This document shows positions 1 to 7,329 of a stretch of 18,635 nt of DNA, piece by piece (the stretch's first letter is position 1; each line of letters opens with the position of its first letter). A program made the position numbers and the translations under genes. Below the pieces are notes generated by a model. That model had not been told where the DNA came from. It saw only the letters and a program-made list of their open reading frames with translations, and did not search any database. The stretch comes from a bacterium (GTDB lineage: Bacteria; UBA9089; CG2-30-40-21), in the NCBI GenBank assembly GCA_018814245.1, contig JAHIZN010000175.1:1-18635 (forward strand). Reading direction: 5' to 3'.

Positions 1-141
1 ACTGAAATAAAATAATTCTGTCAATTGTGCTATTACGCAGAAGATCAAGTTTAGCACAATATTGTTTGTATCGCAAGAGTTATTTTTCAGTCCCTAAGTG
101 ATTACAAATGTGCTTAGAATAACAATAGCTGAGTAGTTACT
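1..141. repeat. Left copy of 141-bp exact terminal inverted repeat
   Basis: Bases 1-141 are the exact reverse complement of 18495-18635, and identity stops at base 142. No convincing ORF lies inside. An exact match of 141 bases flush with both contig ends equals the largest k-mer size of a common metagenome assembler. It is therefore most simply the shared k-mer where two inverted copies of a longer repeat were collapsed. The true repeat then ends at 141/142 and extends outside the window. Its family is not recognised. Confidence 0.9.
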
Positions 142-163
142 ATTTTTCAATATATATTATCTT

Positions 164-199
164 TATCCCCATATCTCTCCTCCAATATCCCCATATCTC
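164..199. repeat. Short direct repeat, period 22 bp
   Basis: TATCCCCATATCTC occurs at 164-177 and again at 186-199, just upstream of the ftsB-like gene. The stretch 142-215 otherwise shows no promoter I would defend. Confidence 0.6.
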
Positions 200-221
200 C
201 TGCGATCTTAGGAATATGAAT

Positions 222-551
222 ATGATAAAAAAATTTTTGTCAAAGAAAAAAAAGAATGAACTGAGCCGTCGAAGATCTATAATTGTTATTGGTGTAGCAG
301 CTTTTATTTTCTTTGTTTTTATCTTTGGCAAAAGCGGATTTATCACCCTTGTTCGAATGAATAGTCAGGTGGCCACACTGAACAAGGAAATAAAATTAAA
401 AGATCAGCAAATTATCCAGCTTAAGGATGAGATTAAGGCACTAAGGTCAGATCCTGTTCAGATTGAAAGTCAGGCAAGAAAAACAGGGATGCTGAAAGAT
501 GGTGAGCAAATAGTCAAATTTGTGCCAAAGGAGACTCTAAACAAGGAATGA
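222..551 (+). CDS. ftsB: FtsB/DivIC-like septum formation protein
   Basis: Small bitopic cell-division protein of the FtsB/DivIC family, which in known bacteria joins FtsL and FtsQ/DivIB in the divisome. After a lysine-rich cytoplasmic start there is one membrane span (roughly residues 20-40). A coiled coil follows (about 50-75, alternating Leu/Ile/Lys/Glu), then the family's C-terminal signature DPVQIESQARKTGMLKDGEQ. Length of about 109 residues is normal. An in-frame ATG at 216 exists, but the AGGA at 210-213 sits only 2 bases from it and 8 bases from the ATG at 222, so I prefer 222. The stop overlaps the ispE start by ATGA, indicating translational coupling. Family assignment is firm; whether to call it FtsB or DivIC is not decidable from sequence. 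Confidence 0.82.
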   Translation: MIKKFLSKKKKNELSRRRSIIVIGVAAFIFFVFIFGKSGFITLVRMNSQVATLNKEIKLKDQQIIQLKDEIKALRSDPVQIESQARKTGMLKDGEQIVKFVPKETLNKE

Positions 552-1414
552 TAGAGTTGTATGCTCCAGCAAAACTAAACCTATATCTTGATGTGATTAA
601 TAAAAGATTAGATGGTTATCATGATATCGTTTCTATAATGCAGACAATAGGGCTGTATGATATTATCAAATTAGAGGAGATAGCATCTGGAGCAACAACA
701 GAGGAAATCAGTCTCGAATGTCCTGCCTTAGACCTTTCAGCAGAATCCAATTTAGCCTATAAAGCGGCATTGCTCCTTCGGGAATATACTAATTGTCAAG
801 AGGGGGTAAGTATCAAAATAGATAAACATATCCCTGTAGGTGCAGGGCTTGGTGGTGGAAGCTCGGATGCAGCCAGCGTATTGATAGGATTAAACCAATT
901 ATGGAAACTTAACTTAAGTAAACAGCATCTGATGCAGATTGGAGAAAGGCTTGGGGCTGATGTACCCTTTTTTATTATTGGAGGAACATGTTTGGCTGAA
1001 GGAATTGGGACAAAAATAACCTTGTTGCCCAATTCTTGTAATGTTTGGTTTGTTTTGGTTTATCCAGGGATTAATATTTCAACTGAGTGGGTGTATAAAA
1101 ATATAAAATTTGAGTTGACAAATCAGACAAAAACAGTTAAAATAATAGCAGGTGGATTAAAACATAATAATATTATGGATATATCCAAAGGACTCTATAA
1201 TAAGCTGGAGGATGTAACCCTGAATCATTATCCTCAAATCAAGGCAATAAAAGATGAGTTAATAGATGCTGGCTGTTTGTCCACATTAATGTCAGGAAGC
1301 GGTTCTTGTGTCTTTGGGATAACAGGAAGTAAAGAAGAAGCAGATAATGTGGCTTGTAAACTTGAAAGAGGCAATCGGGATATATTTGTTGTTAAGTCAG
1401 TAGTTGCGTTATAG
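548..1414 (+). CDS. ispE: 4-diphosphocytidyl-2-C-methyl-D-erythritol kinase
   Basis: IspE phosphorylates the 2-hydroxyl of CDP-methylerythritol in the cytoplasmic MEP pathway of isoprenoid synthesis. The 288-residue length is typical. The N-terminal APAKLNLYLDV motif holds the substrate-binding Lys. The GHMP-kinase ATP loop PVGAGLGGGSSDAAS is at about residues 95-109, followed by GADVPFF and, near the C-terminus, the GHMP C-domain motif SGSGSCVFG. The start overlaps the ftsB-like stop by four bases. Its own stop codon is the outer edge of a perfect 52-bp palindrome, so transcription may be stopped or the 3' end stabilised there. The gene looks intact, and I am confident of the function. Confidence 0.95.
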   Translation: MIELYAPAKLNLYLDVINKRLDGYHDIVSIMQTIGLYDIIKLEEIASGATTEEISLECPALDLSAESNLAYKAALLLREYTNCQEGVSIKIDKHIPVGAGLGGGSSDAASVLIGLNQLWKLNLSKQHLMQIGERLGADVPFFIIGGTCLAEGIGTKITLLPNSCNVWFVLVYPGINISTEWVYKNIKFELTNQTKTVKIIAGGLKHNNIMDISKGLYNKLEDVTLNHYPQIKAIKDELIDAGCLSTLMSGSGSCVFGITGSKEEADNVACKLERGNRDIFVVKSVVAL

Positions 1415-1462
1415 CAGAACAAGCATCTTGCCTGTATACAGGCAAGATGCTTGTTCTGCTAT
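1411..1462. repeat. Perfect 52-bp palindrome on the ispE stop codon
   Basis: The two 26-base arms are exact reverse complements with no spacer, centred on GTATAC; the arm core is AGCAGAACAAGCATCTTGCC. In RNA it would make a very stable stem closed by a minimal loop. It begins one base before the ispE TAG. The following bases (CTAAATCTTTC) are not a clean U-tract, so it is at best a weak intrinsic terminator. A cruciform site, RNA 3'-end stabiliser or palindromic repeat insertion are alternatives. Confidence 0.85.
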
Positions 1463-1496
1463 CTAAATCTTTCAAGAAGGCGGTGCATAAAATACC

Positions 1497-1784
1497 ATGG
1501 AAGTAACAAGTATAAGGGTAAAAAAAGTAGAAAATGATTCAAAATTAAAGGCATGGGCATCTATTACCTTTGATGAAGCGTTTGTAGTACACAATGTTAA
1601 GGTGATTCAAGGACAGGATGCAATATTTATTGCTATGCCAAACAGGCTTACAAGAAATGGGGTATTTAAGGATATCGCTCATCCAATAACAGCTGATTTC
1701 AGGGATATGCTTCAAAGTAAGGTGCTGGATGCATATAATAATACAAATGGCGATAATCATGAAGATGATTCATTTAATTGGTAG
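1497..1784 (+). CDS. spoVG: SpoVG-family RNA/DNA-binding regulator
   Basis: SpoVG is a small site-specific nucleic-acid-binding protein, first known from Bacillus sporulation but widespread in non-sporulating bacteria as a global regulator. The 95-residue product matches along its whole length. The start MEVTSIRVKKV is followed by the signatures WASITFDEAFVVHNVKVI, FIAMPNRLTRNGVFKDIAHP and a C-terminal helix, then a short acidic tail. GAAGGCGGTG at about 1475-1484 serves as a somewhat distant ribosome site. It lies downstream of ispE, separated by the 52-bp palindrome, and is followed by a large hairpin, so it may be an independent transcript. Presence of spoVG does not imply sporulation here. 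Confidence 0.93.
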   Translation: MEVTSIRVKKVENDSKLKAWASITFDEAFVVHNVKVIQGQDAIFIAMPNRLTRNGVFKDIAHPITADFRDMLQSKVLDAYNNTNGDNHEDDSFNW

Positions 1785-1788
1785 GATA

Positions 1789-1885
1789 AAGCATTCAGCT
1801 TGCTGAATCTCGAATCTCGGATTGCGAATCGCGAATCTGAAGAAAGGGGACAGATTCGAGATTCGAGATGATGAGCTGAATGCTT
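1789..1885 (+). terminator. Large imperfect hairpin after spoVG, possible terminator
   Basis: An outer stem pairs AAGCATTCAGCT (1789-1800) with AGCTGAATGCTT (1874-1885). An inner stem pairs ATCTCGAATCTCG (1807-1819) with its complement at 1857-1869. The AT-rich run TATTTATTATATT follows. The interior repeats the octamer-like CGAATC several times, more like a repeat element than a classical terminator, but its position between spoVG and the tRNA suits a transcription stop. Confidence 0.5.
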
Positions 1886-1896
1886 ATTTATTATAT

Positions 1897-1972
1897 TGGG
1901 GTGTCGCCAAGCGGTAAGGCACGGGGTTTTGGATCCCGCATTGCGAAGGTTCGAATCCTTCCACCCCAGCCA
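1897..1972 (+). tRNA. tRNA-Gln (anticodon UUG)
   Basis: A full cloverleaf can be drawn. The acceptor TGGGGTG pairs with CACCCCA (1962-1968). The D arm is GCC/GGC around AAGCGGTAA, and the anticodon stem is CGGGG/TCCCG with loop TTTTGGA, giving anticodon TTG. The T arm is GAAGG-TTCGAAT-CCTTC. Discriminator G is at 1969, and a CCA end appears to be encoded at 1970-1972. It sits alone after spoVG. Confidence 0.95.
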
Positions 1973-1981
1973 CTATTTTTC

Positions 1982-2360
1982 AAGCTGTGCAATTAAGATT
2001 TGCTCGCAGATTACGCAGATTTTACAGATTATCAGAAAGATGGGGAAGGAGAATCTGAAAGTCATCGCAAGTATTATACGCAGGCTATAGCATATCTCCA
2101 CAAGTTCACCATGCATTAGTTGTTGAATCTGTTTCGAGCTGTGCGGTTGTTGTGTTAATCCACATATGAGGCAGCCGTTGAGAATAGCACCCCAATTTAT
2201 TGGGGTGGATTAATTCAGCTCGTACCCTTCCTATCTTTTGGCAGGATTCATTTTGATGCAATTATCCACAACCGCACAGCTTGATTTGTTTTGCAATTTC
2301 TTCTAATCTGCGATAATCTGCGAAATCTGCAGATATATTCTCTGTTTCTGATTGCACAGG
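1982..2360. mobile_element. MITE-like repeat element (copy A) with nested insertion
   Basis: This is the same family as the element at 14530-14760. The left end is GCTGTGCAATTAAGATTT and the right end is TCTGATTGCACAGG, inverted relative to each other. Just inside are AATCTGCG-type repeats (GCAGATTACGCAGATT left, AATCTGCGATAATCTGCG right) that can fold into a long stem. It has no ORF. Compared with the other copy it carries about 150 extra bases (about 2136-2289). No target duplication is visible around it. It fills the whole gap between the tRNA and the permease gene. Confidence 0.65.
2137..2282. mobile_element. Nested small element inside copy A
   Basis: These bases are absent from the sister copy at 14.5 kb. 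The segment has its own inverted ends, AGCTGTGCGGTTGT on the left and ACAACCGCACAGCT on the right. It is flanked by near-direct repeats GAATCTGTTT and GATTTGTTTT. Inside are two further inverted repeats: TTAATCCAC (2155) with GTGGATTAA (2205), and CACCCCAAT-TT-ATTGGGGTG at about 2188-2207. It is non-coding. Confidence 0.55.
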
Positions 2361-2366
2361 CAGTAA

Positions 2367-3488
2367 ATGAATGGTGAACCGATGCTGTTTAGAAAAAAGG
2401 AGCATATTAAATACGAATCCCTTTCTCCTGTTGGGATTGCTTTTAACAGGCTTAAAAAGCATAAATTGTCAATGATAAGCCTGTATGTGCTTATTTTTTT
2501 CTATACAATTGCCTTGTTTGCTGAGTTTATTGCTCCGTACCCTGCTGCCTATGAATGTCGTGGAAAGCCATATCACCCGCCGGTTGCCCTTCACTTTTTT
2601 GATAAGGATGGGTTTAGTTTTATTCCCTTTATCTATCAATATAAGACAGAATTAAATCAATATTATGAAAAAACCTATGTTCCTGATTCGGACTCAAAAC
2701 GGTATTATCTTCATCTGTTTATAAAGGGTGAGCCATACAGATTTTGGGGGATAATTCCCTGCAATATCCATTTGTTTGGTGTAAAAGATCCTGCCCATCT
2801 TTATCTTCTTGGGAGTGACTGGAATGGACGGGATATTCTTTCCCGTCTTGTTTATGGGGCAAGGATCTCACTGTCTGTTGGTCTTATCGGGATACTTATC
2901 TCCTTTGGTCTGGGAATGATTATTGGCGGCATTTCAGGGTATTTTGGTGGGATAATTGATACCATCCTGATGAGATTGGTAGAAATAATCATGTGTTTTC
3001 CAGATTTTTATCTTCTGCTTGCCCTTCGGGCTGCCTTTCCATTAGACATGAATTCCACAGCCATCTATCTCCTTATTATTGGCATCATGAGTTTTATCGG
3101 ATGGGCAGGGATGGCAAGGGTAATCAGAGGGATTGTCTTATCTGTCCGGGAAAGAGAGTATATTTTGGCTGCCAGAGCACAAGGCGCCAATCACATCGCT
3201 ATCATTGTCAGACATGCTTTGCCCAATACGCTTTCTTATGCAATCGTTGCCGCAACCCTAAGTATCCCAGGATATATCCTTGGAGAGGCATCCCTTTCCC
3301 TGTTGGGATTAGGCATAAGCGAGCCGCAGGCAAGCTGGGGTAATATGCTGACCGCAGCCATGAATCTGTCAGATATGGTTGAACACCCATGGATACTTGT
3401 TCCTGGTGCAGCTATCTTTGTTGTTATTATGGCGTTTAATCTCTTGGGGGATGGGCTGAGAGATGCCTTTGATCCATCGGCAGAGTAA
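2367..3488 (+). CDS. DppC/OppC-type peptide ABC transporter permease
   Basis: This is an inner-membrane permease subunit of a peptide/nickel-type ABC importer. The OppC N-terminal region has one span (about residues 35-57), then an unusually long extracytoplasmic loop of about 90 residues. The binding-protein-dependent permease domain begins at GSDWNGRDILSRLVYGARIS. The cytoplasmic EAA loop EREYILAARAQGANHIAIIV, which contacts the ATPase, is clear, and the C-terminus LLGDGLRDAFDP is canonical. No partner permease, ATPase or binding protein is in the window, so this is an orphan or the end of an operon cut by the upstream element. Starts at 2367 or 2382 are possible; the AGG before 2367 comes from the repeat element's terminus. 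Confidence 0.88.
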   Translation: MNGEPMLFRKKEHIKYESLSPVGIAFNRLKKHKLSMISLYVLIFFYTIALFAEFIAPYPAAYECRGKPYHPPVALHFFDKDGFSFIPFIYQYKTELNQYYEKTYVPDSDSKRYYLHLFIKGEPYRFWGIIPCNIHLFGVKDPAHLYLLGSDWNGRDILSRLVYGARISLSVGLIGILISFGLGMIIGGISGYFGGIIDTILMRLVEIIMCFPDFYLLLALRAAFPLDMNSTAIYLLIIGIMSFIGWAGMARVIRGIVLSVREREYILAARAQGANHIAIIVRHALPNTLSYAIVAATLSIPGYILGEASLSLLGLGISEPQASWGNMLTAAMNLSDMVEHPWILVPGAAIFVVIMAFNLLGDGLRDAFDPSAE

Positions 3489-3502
3489 CATTCAGGCACA
3501 GT

Positions 3503-3566
3503 AGGCTGTTAGGCTGTAGGAGGGAGTTATGCCCTCACCTTTTTCACATTAATAGCCTGACAGCCT
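3503..3566 (+). other. Inverted repeat after the permease gene
   Basis: AGGCTGTTAGGCT (3503-3515) pairs with AGCCTGACAGCCT (3554-3566) with a single G-T mismatch and a 38-base loop. No T-run follows, so termination is only a possibility. It lies just outside the left end of the next repeat element. Confidence 0.4.
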
Positions 3567-3696
3567 GAACAACATAGTGTCGTGTCAACCTTAATTTGAC
3601 GCATAACAATTTGTAGGGACATCCCTGCCAGAGAGGCTCTCTCCTTTGTGGGTGTTCGTTAAGCAGGGACAAGGGAGTAGCACCCCTGGCACCCTG

Positions 3697-3978
3697 CAGC
3701 TACAATGCGAGCACCTGTTGCGTGTGTTGGCATTGTAGCGTAGCTGCGACCCTTGCGGTCGCCTTTTGTGTGTTGGCATTATAGAGCTGCGACCTGTCAG
3801 AGATGCTATCTTCTTGTGGTCATTTTGTGTGTCAGCAGGGGCAAGCCCTGCAGCTACGATGCGAGCACCTGTTGCGTGTGTTGGCATTGTAGCGTAGCTG
3901 CGACCCTTGCGGTCGCCTTTTGTGTGTTGGCATTATAGCTGCGACCTGCCAGAGATGCTCTCCTCTTGTGGTCGCTTA
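3697..3978. repeat. Two direct repeats, 154-bp period, inside the 535-bp element
   Basis: The block starting CAGCTACAATGCGAGCACC at 3697 recurs almost unchanged from 3851 and extends through CTGCGACCCTTGCGGTCGCC and TGTGTGTTGGCATTATAG to a GAGATGCT segment. Each copy contains the small hairpin GCGACCCTTGCGGTCGC. A related sequence, GGCGACCACAAGGGTTGTAG, is found in the opposite orientation near 11149. Confidence 0.8.
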
Positions 3979-4017
3979 TTGGTGGGGCAGAGACAAGGGA
4001 GGTATCATCTCTGTCAT

Positions 4018-4056
4018 CCCCTGCATTCGCAAAGCCTGTCCCTGCGAATGCAGGGG
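4018..4056. repeat. Perfect 14-bp stem hairpin
   Basis: CCCCTGCATTCGCA (4018-4031) and TGCGAATGCAGGGG (4043-4056) are exact reverse complements with an 11-base loop, near the right end of the 535-bp element. Confidence 0.8.
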
Positions 4057-4123
4057 GCAGGCTCTGTCCATACATAATTAACTATGCGACAATTAACAGT
4101 TGACACGACATTAGGAGATAAAC

Positions 4124-7100
4124 ATGACTGAAACAATATTTACTCCAATTCCAGATAACTTTGGAGAACATCCTCTGGATGTATTCCCCGGGCAGTTGAT
4201 TTGTGCCAGGGCAAAACCCAAATCAGGGAGGTCTGGAAGAACCATTACAGGTGAAGATATTCCTGCCAGAGAAGGGGAAGATGTTAATGTTATTCCGGGC
4301 AGGAATGTATGTGTTTCTGAGGATGGCACCCGATTCTTTGCCTTAGACTTTGGACGGATTGTCTGGGAAAAGGCAAAGATAAATGTTGAAAAAATTCTTA
4401 TAGTTCAGGAAAATGTCAGTGATTCAATAGAGTTTCCGGGCAGTATCGAAATTCATGGCTCAATAAGCGATAATGCGAGCATTACGGCTGCAGGAGATAT
4501 TTCTGTCAAAGGTGGAATAGGTGCAGCAGAGATTAATGCTGGCGGGAATATTACTGTTGGTCAGGATATTGCCAAGTCAAAGATTGTTTGTGAAGGAAAC
4601 ATTTCGGCAAATGCCATAAAAGAGGCGGAAATTACTGCTGCAGGCACAATAACCATTGGCGATTCAGTAACAAAATCTATTATTACAGCAGGCAGCATTA
4701 TTGCTCATACCGCAAGAAAGGGGGTTATCCTTGGTGGGGAGACAACAGTAAAAAAATTGCTTACTGCCAAAAAGATTGGGCAGGAGGATGCCACCATGTC
4801 TACCAACATTACTATTTCTCCTGGTGGCAAGGCGTATGTCGAGCTTGTGTATCCCAAGTCAAACATTCTTCTTGGTAAAAGGTGTGTCTCTCTTAAAAAG
4901 GCAGCCAAAAAAGCATTTTATCAGGTAGAGCCGTCAGGCAGCGTAACGATGAAAACCTATGAGGAGATTGTTGTAGAAGAGGAAGTGTCTTCATATGGAG
5001 CTGAAAATGCCCCGATACTTCCCTGTGATATGCCCATTTCTGTAGCAATTGAGGGCGTAGCCTTATTGGAAGAGGCAAAAAAAATGGGTGCAGAGATGCT
5101 TCAATTGTCAATAGATGTTGTTGATGCTCATGTAGATAGACCTGGAAGGATAATGGTGTTTAAGAAGGGAATTATTGGACCATGGTTTCCGGATAAATGG
5201 GATGAATTGTATGGACCAATCGTGGATGGTTCGTTTGATTTTGAGAACAGGGGTGACGGGCTTTATGTTGTGGTCATCTTTTCTCAGGGGGCAGGGAAAA
5301 AGGTTGTCAGCCGTGATGTTGTTGAAGAGGCAATAGCTCAAAAATTTAATGATATTGACACCTTGAAAATAGAGGAAATATTCAGGAGAAGGATAAAAAA
5401 ACCAGTAAGGATTGGTCCGAGACAATACCTTCGCGGCAAGATAGAGATAGATATCTCTCCGGATCAATTGACGGCTACAGTCAACATCATTCCCCCTAAG
5501 ATGGGTGGAATGCTGATGAGTGTTGAGGATATTATCAGGGCGTTAAATGAAAGAAATGTTAGTTTTGGAATAGATAAGGAGAGGCTTGTTGACATCCTTC
5601 ATATGGCAGAGTTTAAGGTGCCAATAGTTGTTGCTCACGGCAATCCGTCATTAATAGGGGAAAATGCGTATCTTGCCTATCAGTATGGGGAAAAAAGCGA
5701 TGGGAATGTACTTATTGGTGAGGATGCTATCTCGGGTCAATTGCTTGGAGTAAAGATACCGCCAACCATTGGTGCGTCAGGGATAGCTGTGACAGGAGAA
5801 AGCATCCATGGTCTTCCTGGAAGGGACATCAAACTTGTTACCGGGAAAAATGTTTTTATAGATTGGGACAACCCAGACGGTTGCCAGTATTGTTTTTCTG
5901 CTGCATTTGGAAAGGTAGTGTGGCAAGGATTTCAGGTAACTGTAGAACAAATGGTCAAGGTTGAGGATGCTGATGCCAATATCGAAACCGCGGGAAAGGT
6001 TGTTGTTTATGGAAATGTAAAGGAAGGGGTTAAGATTACTGCCGGTGGGGATGTTATTATTCATGGAGGCGTGGAAAATGGTGCTGAAATTACAACCAAG
6101 GGAACACTCTCTGTTGAGCAGGAAATAAGTAAGGCAAAGATTAAAACTATGCTGGACATGTCTGCAACTGTAATTAAGGAATCACAGATTGAGTGCGGGG
6201 GCACGCTCAATGTCAGCGATGGATTGCTGGATTCTCAGGTAATTGCCGAGAATGTTATCCTTATTTCAGATGGAAAGGGATTAATTGTTGGTGGTGAAGT
6301 ATCTGCACAAAATATAATCCATGCCAAGGTGATTGGCAAAGAAGATAGTACTGCACCAACTACCATTAAGGTTGGAGAAAATGGTATACTTTCTGTTCTT
6401 AATGTGCTTCACCCTAAGGTAAATCTTGTGTTTGGGAAAAGAAGCATGACTACCAAAAAACCTGCAAAAAAAGTAACATTTAAGATAGAAAAATCTGTTA
6501 TGACTACTCAAGGTTATGAACCACCCAATATCTCGCCCTTAAAGCCCTTGATCATACCTGTTTCTGCCTCGCAATGCACTGTTCCAAGGTCTGTTATTGT
6601 ACCAGGATATTCTGTTGATGAGGCAAAACAAAAGGCTTCAGAATTATTAGGCAGGGCTCCGGAAGAATTGGATGGGGACATTCTGCCCAAAGAACAATCC
6701 AGAATAGTATCTGTACGAGTCTATCCAAAAGGGGTCGATGGTCCATGGTTAGACAATTGGGATGCCTCGTACATGGAAGAAGTTGAAGAAGAAGAGGAAA
6801 ATACTAATGATATGGCTGCAAATGTAATGGGAAGTTTTGGCCTGATCAATAAAAGAGAGGGGCTATTCCTTCGTCTGAAGCCGCCAAGGGGGAATGGAAA
6901 GCCCATTACCCCAGAACAGGTTTTGGCAGAGATAGAAAAACGGGGATATGTGGATGTTGATTACCAGAGGATAACTGCGGCATGTGCTAATCCTCCAAGT
7001 GAGCCGATTCGTATTGGGCTGATGCAATTTACTACTGAATTTGGCGGTAAGTTTGAAATAACCATTTCTGATGATAAACATGAGGTTTTTATAACCGTTA

Positions 7101-7312
7101 CCCCGCCGGCAACGGGTTTGGTGTTGATTAAACCGGAGAATGTTATTCAAAAGCTGGAACAAAAAGGGGTTGTTGCTGGTATAATGGAGGATGAGATAGC
7201 GAGAATCTTAAAGGAAAAGGATTATGGCAAACCAATTCTCATCGCTATATCCATTCCTCCGTCAAAGGGAGAACCGGGAAAATTTGTTTATAGGCTTGGA
7301 GTGGAGGGATGA
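4124..7312 (+). CDS. FapA/DUF342-family protein with permuted tandem modules
   Basis: The family is called flagellar assembly protein A, though many members occur without flagella and the role here is unknown. A normal member has an N-domain followed by a right-handed beta-helix core. Here the order is core 1 (about 23-265), a Jag-N-like and linker region (305-435), N-domain (438-525), core 2 (540-785), a second linker (820-970) and N-domain (975-1062). Core signatures are ITGEDIPAREGEDVNVIPGR and VTGESIHGLPGRDIKLVTGK, followed by hexapeptide-like runs such as ITAAGDISVKGG and ITAGGDVIIHGG. N-domain signatures are KVPIVVAHGNPSLIGE and KPILIAISIPPSKGEPGKF. The protein thus starts at a core and stops right after an N-domain. 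There is no signal peptide. AGGAGA at 4113-4118 gives a good ribosome site. No flagellar gene is nearby. Confidence 0.82.
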   Translation: MTETIFTPIPDNFGEHPLDVFPGQLICARAKPKSGRSGRTITGEDIPAREGEDVNVIPGRNVCVSEDGTRFFALDFGRIVWEKAKINVEKILIVQENVSDSIEFPGSIEIHGSISDNASITAAGDISVKGGIGAAEINAGGNITVGQDIAKSKIVCEGNISANAIKEAEITAAGTITIGDSVTKSIITAGSIIAHTARKGVILGGETTVKKLLTAKKIGQEDATMSTNITISPGGKAYVELVYPKSNILLGKRCVSLKKAAKKAFYQVEPSGSVTMKTYEEIVVEEEVSSYGAENAPILPCDMPISVAIEGVALLEEAKKMGAEMLQLSIDVVDAHVDRPGRIMVFKKGIIGPWFPDKWDELYGPIVDGSFDFENRGDGLYVVVIFSQGAGKKVVSRDVVEEAIAQKFNDIDTLKIEEIFRRRIKKPVRIGPRQYLRGKIEIDISPDQLTATVNIIPPKMGGMLMSVEDIIRALNERNVSFGIDKERLVDILHMAEFKVPIVVAHGNPSLIGENAYLAYQYGEKSDGNVLIGEDAISGQLLGVKIPPTIGASGIAVTGESIHGLPGRDIKLVTGKNVFIDWDNPDGCQYCFSAAFGKVVWQGFQVTVEQMVKVEDADANIETAGKVVVYGNVKEGVKITAGGDVIIHGGVENGAEITTKGTLSVEQEISKAKIKTMLDMSATVIKESQIECGGTLNVSDGLLDSQVIAENVILISDGKGLIVGGEVSAQNIIHAKVIGKEDSTAPTTIKVGENGILSVLNVLHPKVNLVFGKRSMTTKKPAKKVTFKIEKSVMTTQGYEPPNISPLKPLIIPVSASQCTVPRSVIVPGYSVDEAKQKASELLGRAPEELDGDILPKEQSRIVSVRVYPKGVDGPWLDNWDASYMEEVEEEEENTNDMAANVMGSFGLINKREGLFLRLKPPRGNGKPITPEQVLAEIEKRGYVDVDYQRITAACANPPSEPIRIGLMQFTTEFGGKFEITISDDKHEVFITVTPPATGLVLIKPENVIQKLEQKGVVAGIMEDEIARILKEKDYGKPILIAISIPPSKGEPGKFVYRLGVEG

Positions 7313-7329
7313 TTTGCTGTTGTTTTCCT

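Larger units (their letters stand above)
3577..4111. mobile_element. 535-bp non-coding element with terminal inverted repeats
   Basis: The ends are TGTCGTGTCAAC (3578-3589) and GTTGACACGACA (4099-4110), and similarity continues inward to TGACGCATA versus TATGCGACA, about 28 bases with mismatches. TA dinucleotides flank both ends (3575-3576 and 4112-4113), compatible with the TA target duplication of Tc1/mariner/IS630-type elements; that is inference. No transposase is encoded; short ORFs inside follow the repeat structure. The interior holds a duplicated block of about 110 bp and several hairpins, and the element ends 12 bases before the fapA-like gene. Confidence 0.6.

Noticed and set aside
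1896..2090. 64-residue ORF overlapping the tRNA
   Set aside because: Its first half is simply translated tRNA-Gln and its second half is repeat element; no ribosome site.
3591..4075. Several 60-100-residue ORFs on both strands between the permease and the fapA-like gene
   Set aside because: They follow the direct repeats and hairpins of the 535-bp element, repeat the same peptide phrases, and lack start signals.
3577..4111. Structured small RNA or riboswitch upstream of the fapA-like gene
   Set aside because: The hairpins belong to a duplicated element with terminal inverted repeats and match no riboswitch pattern I recognise.
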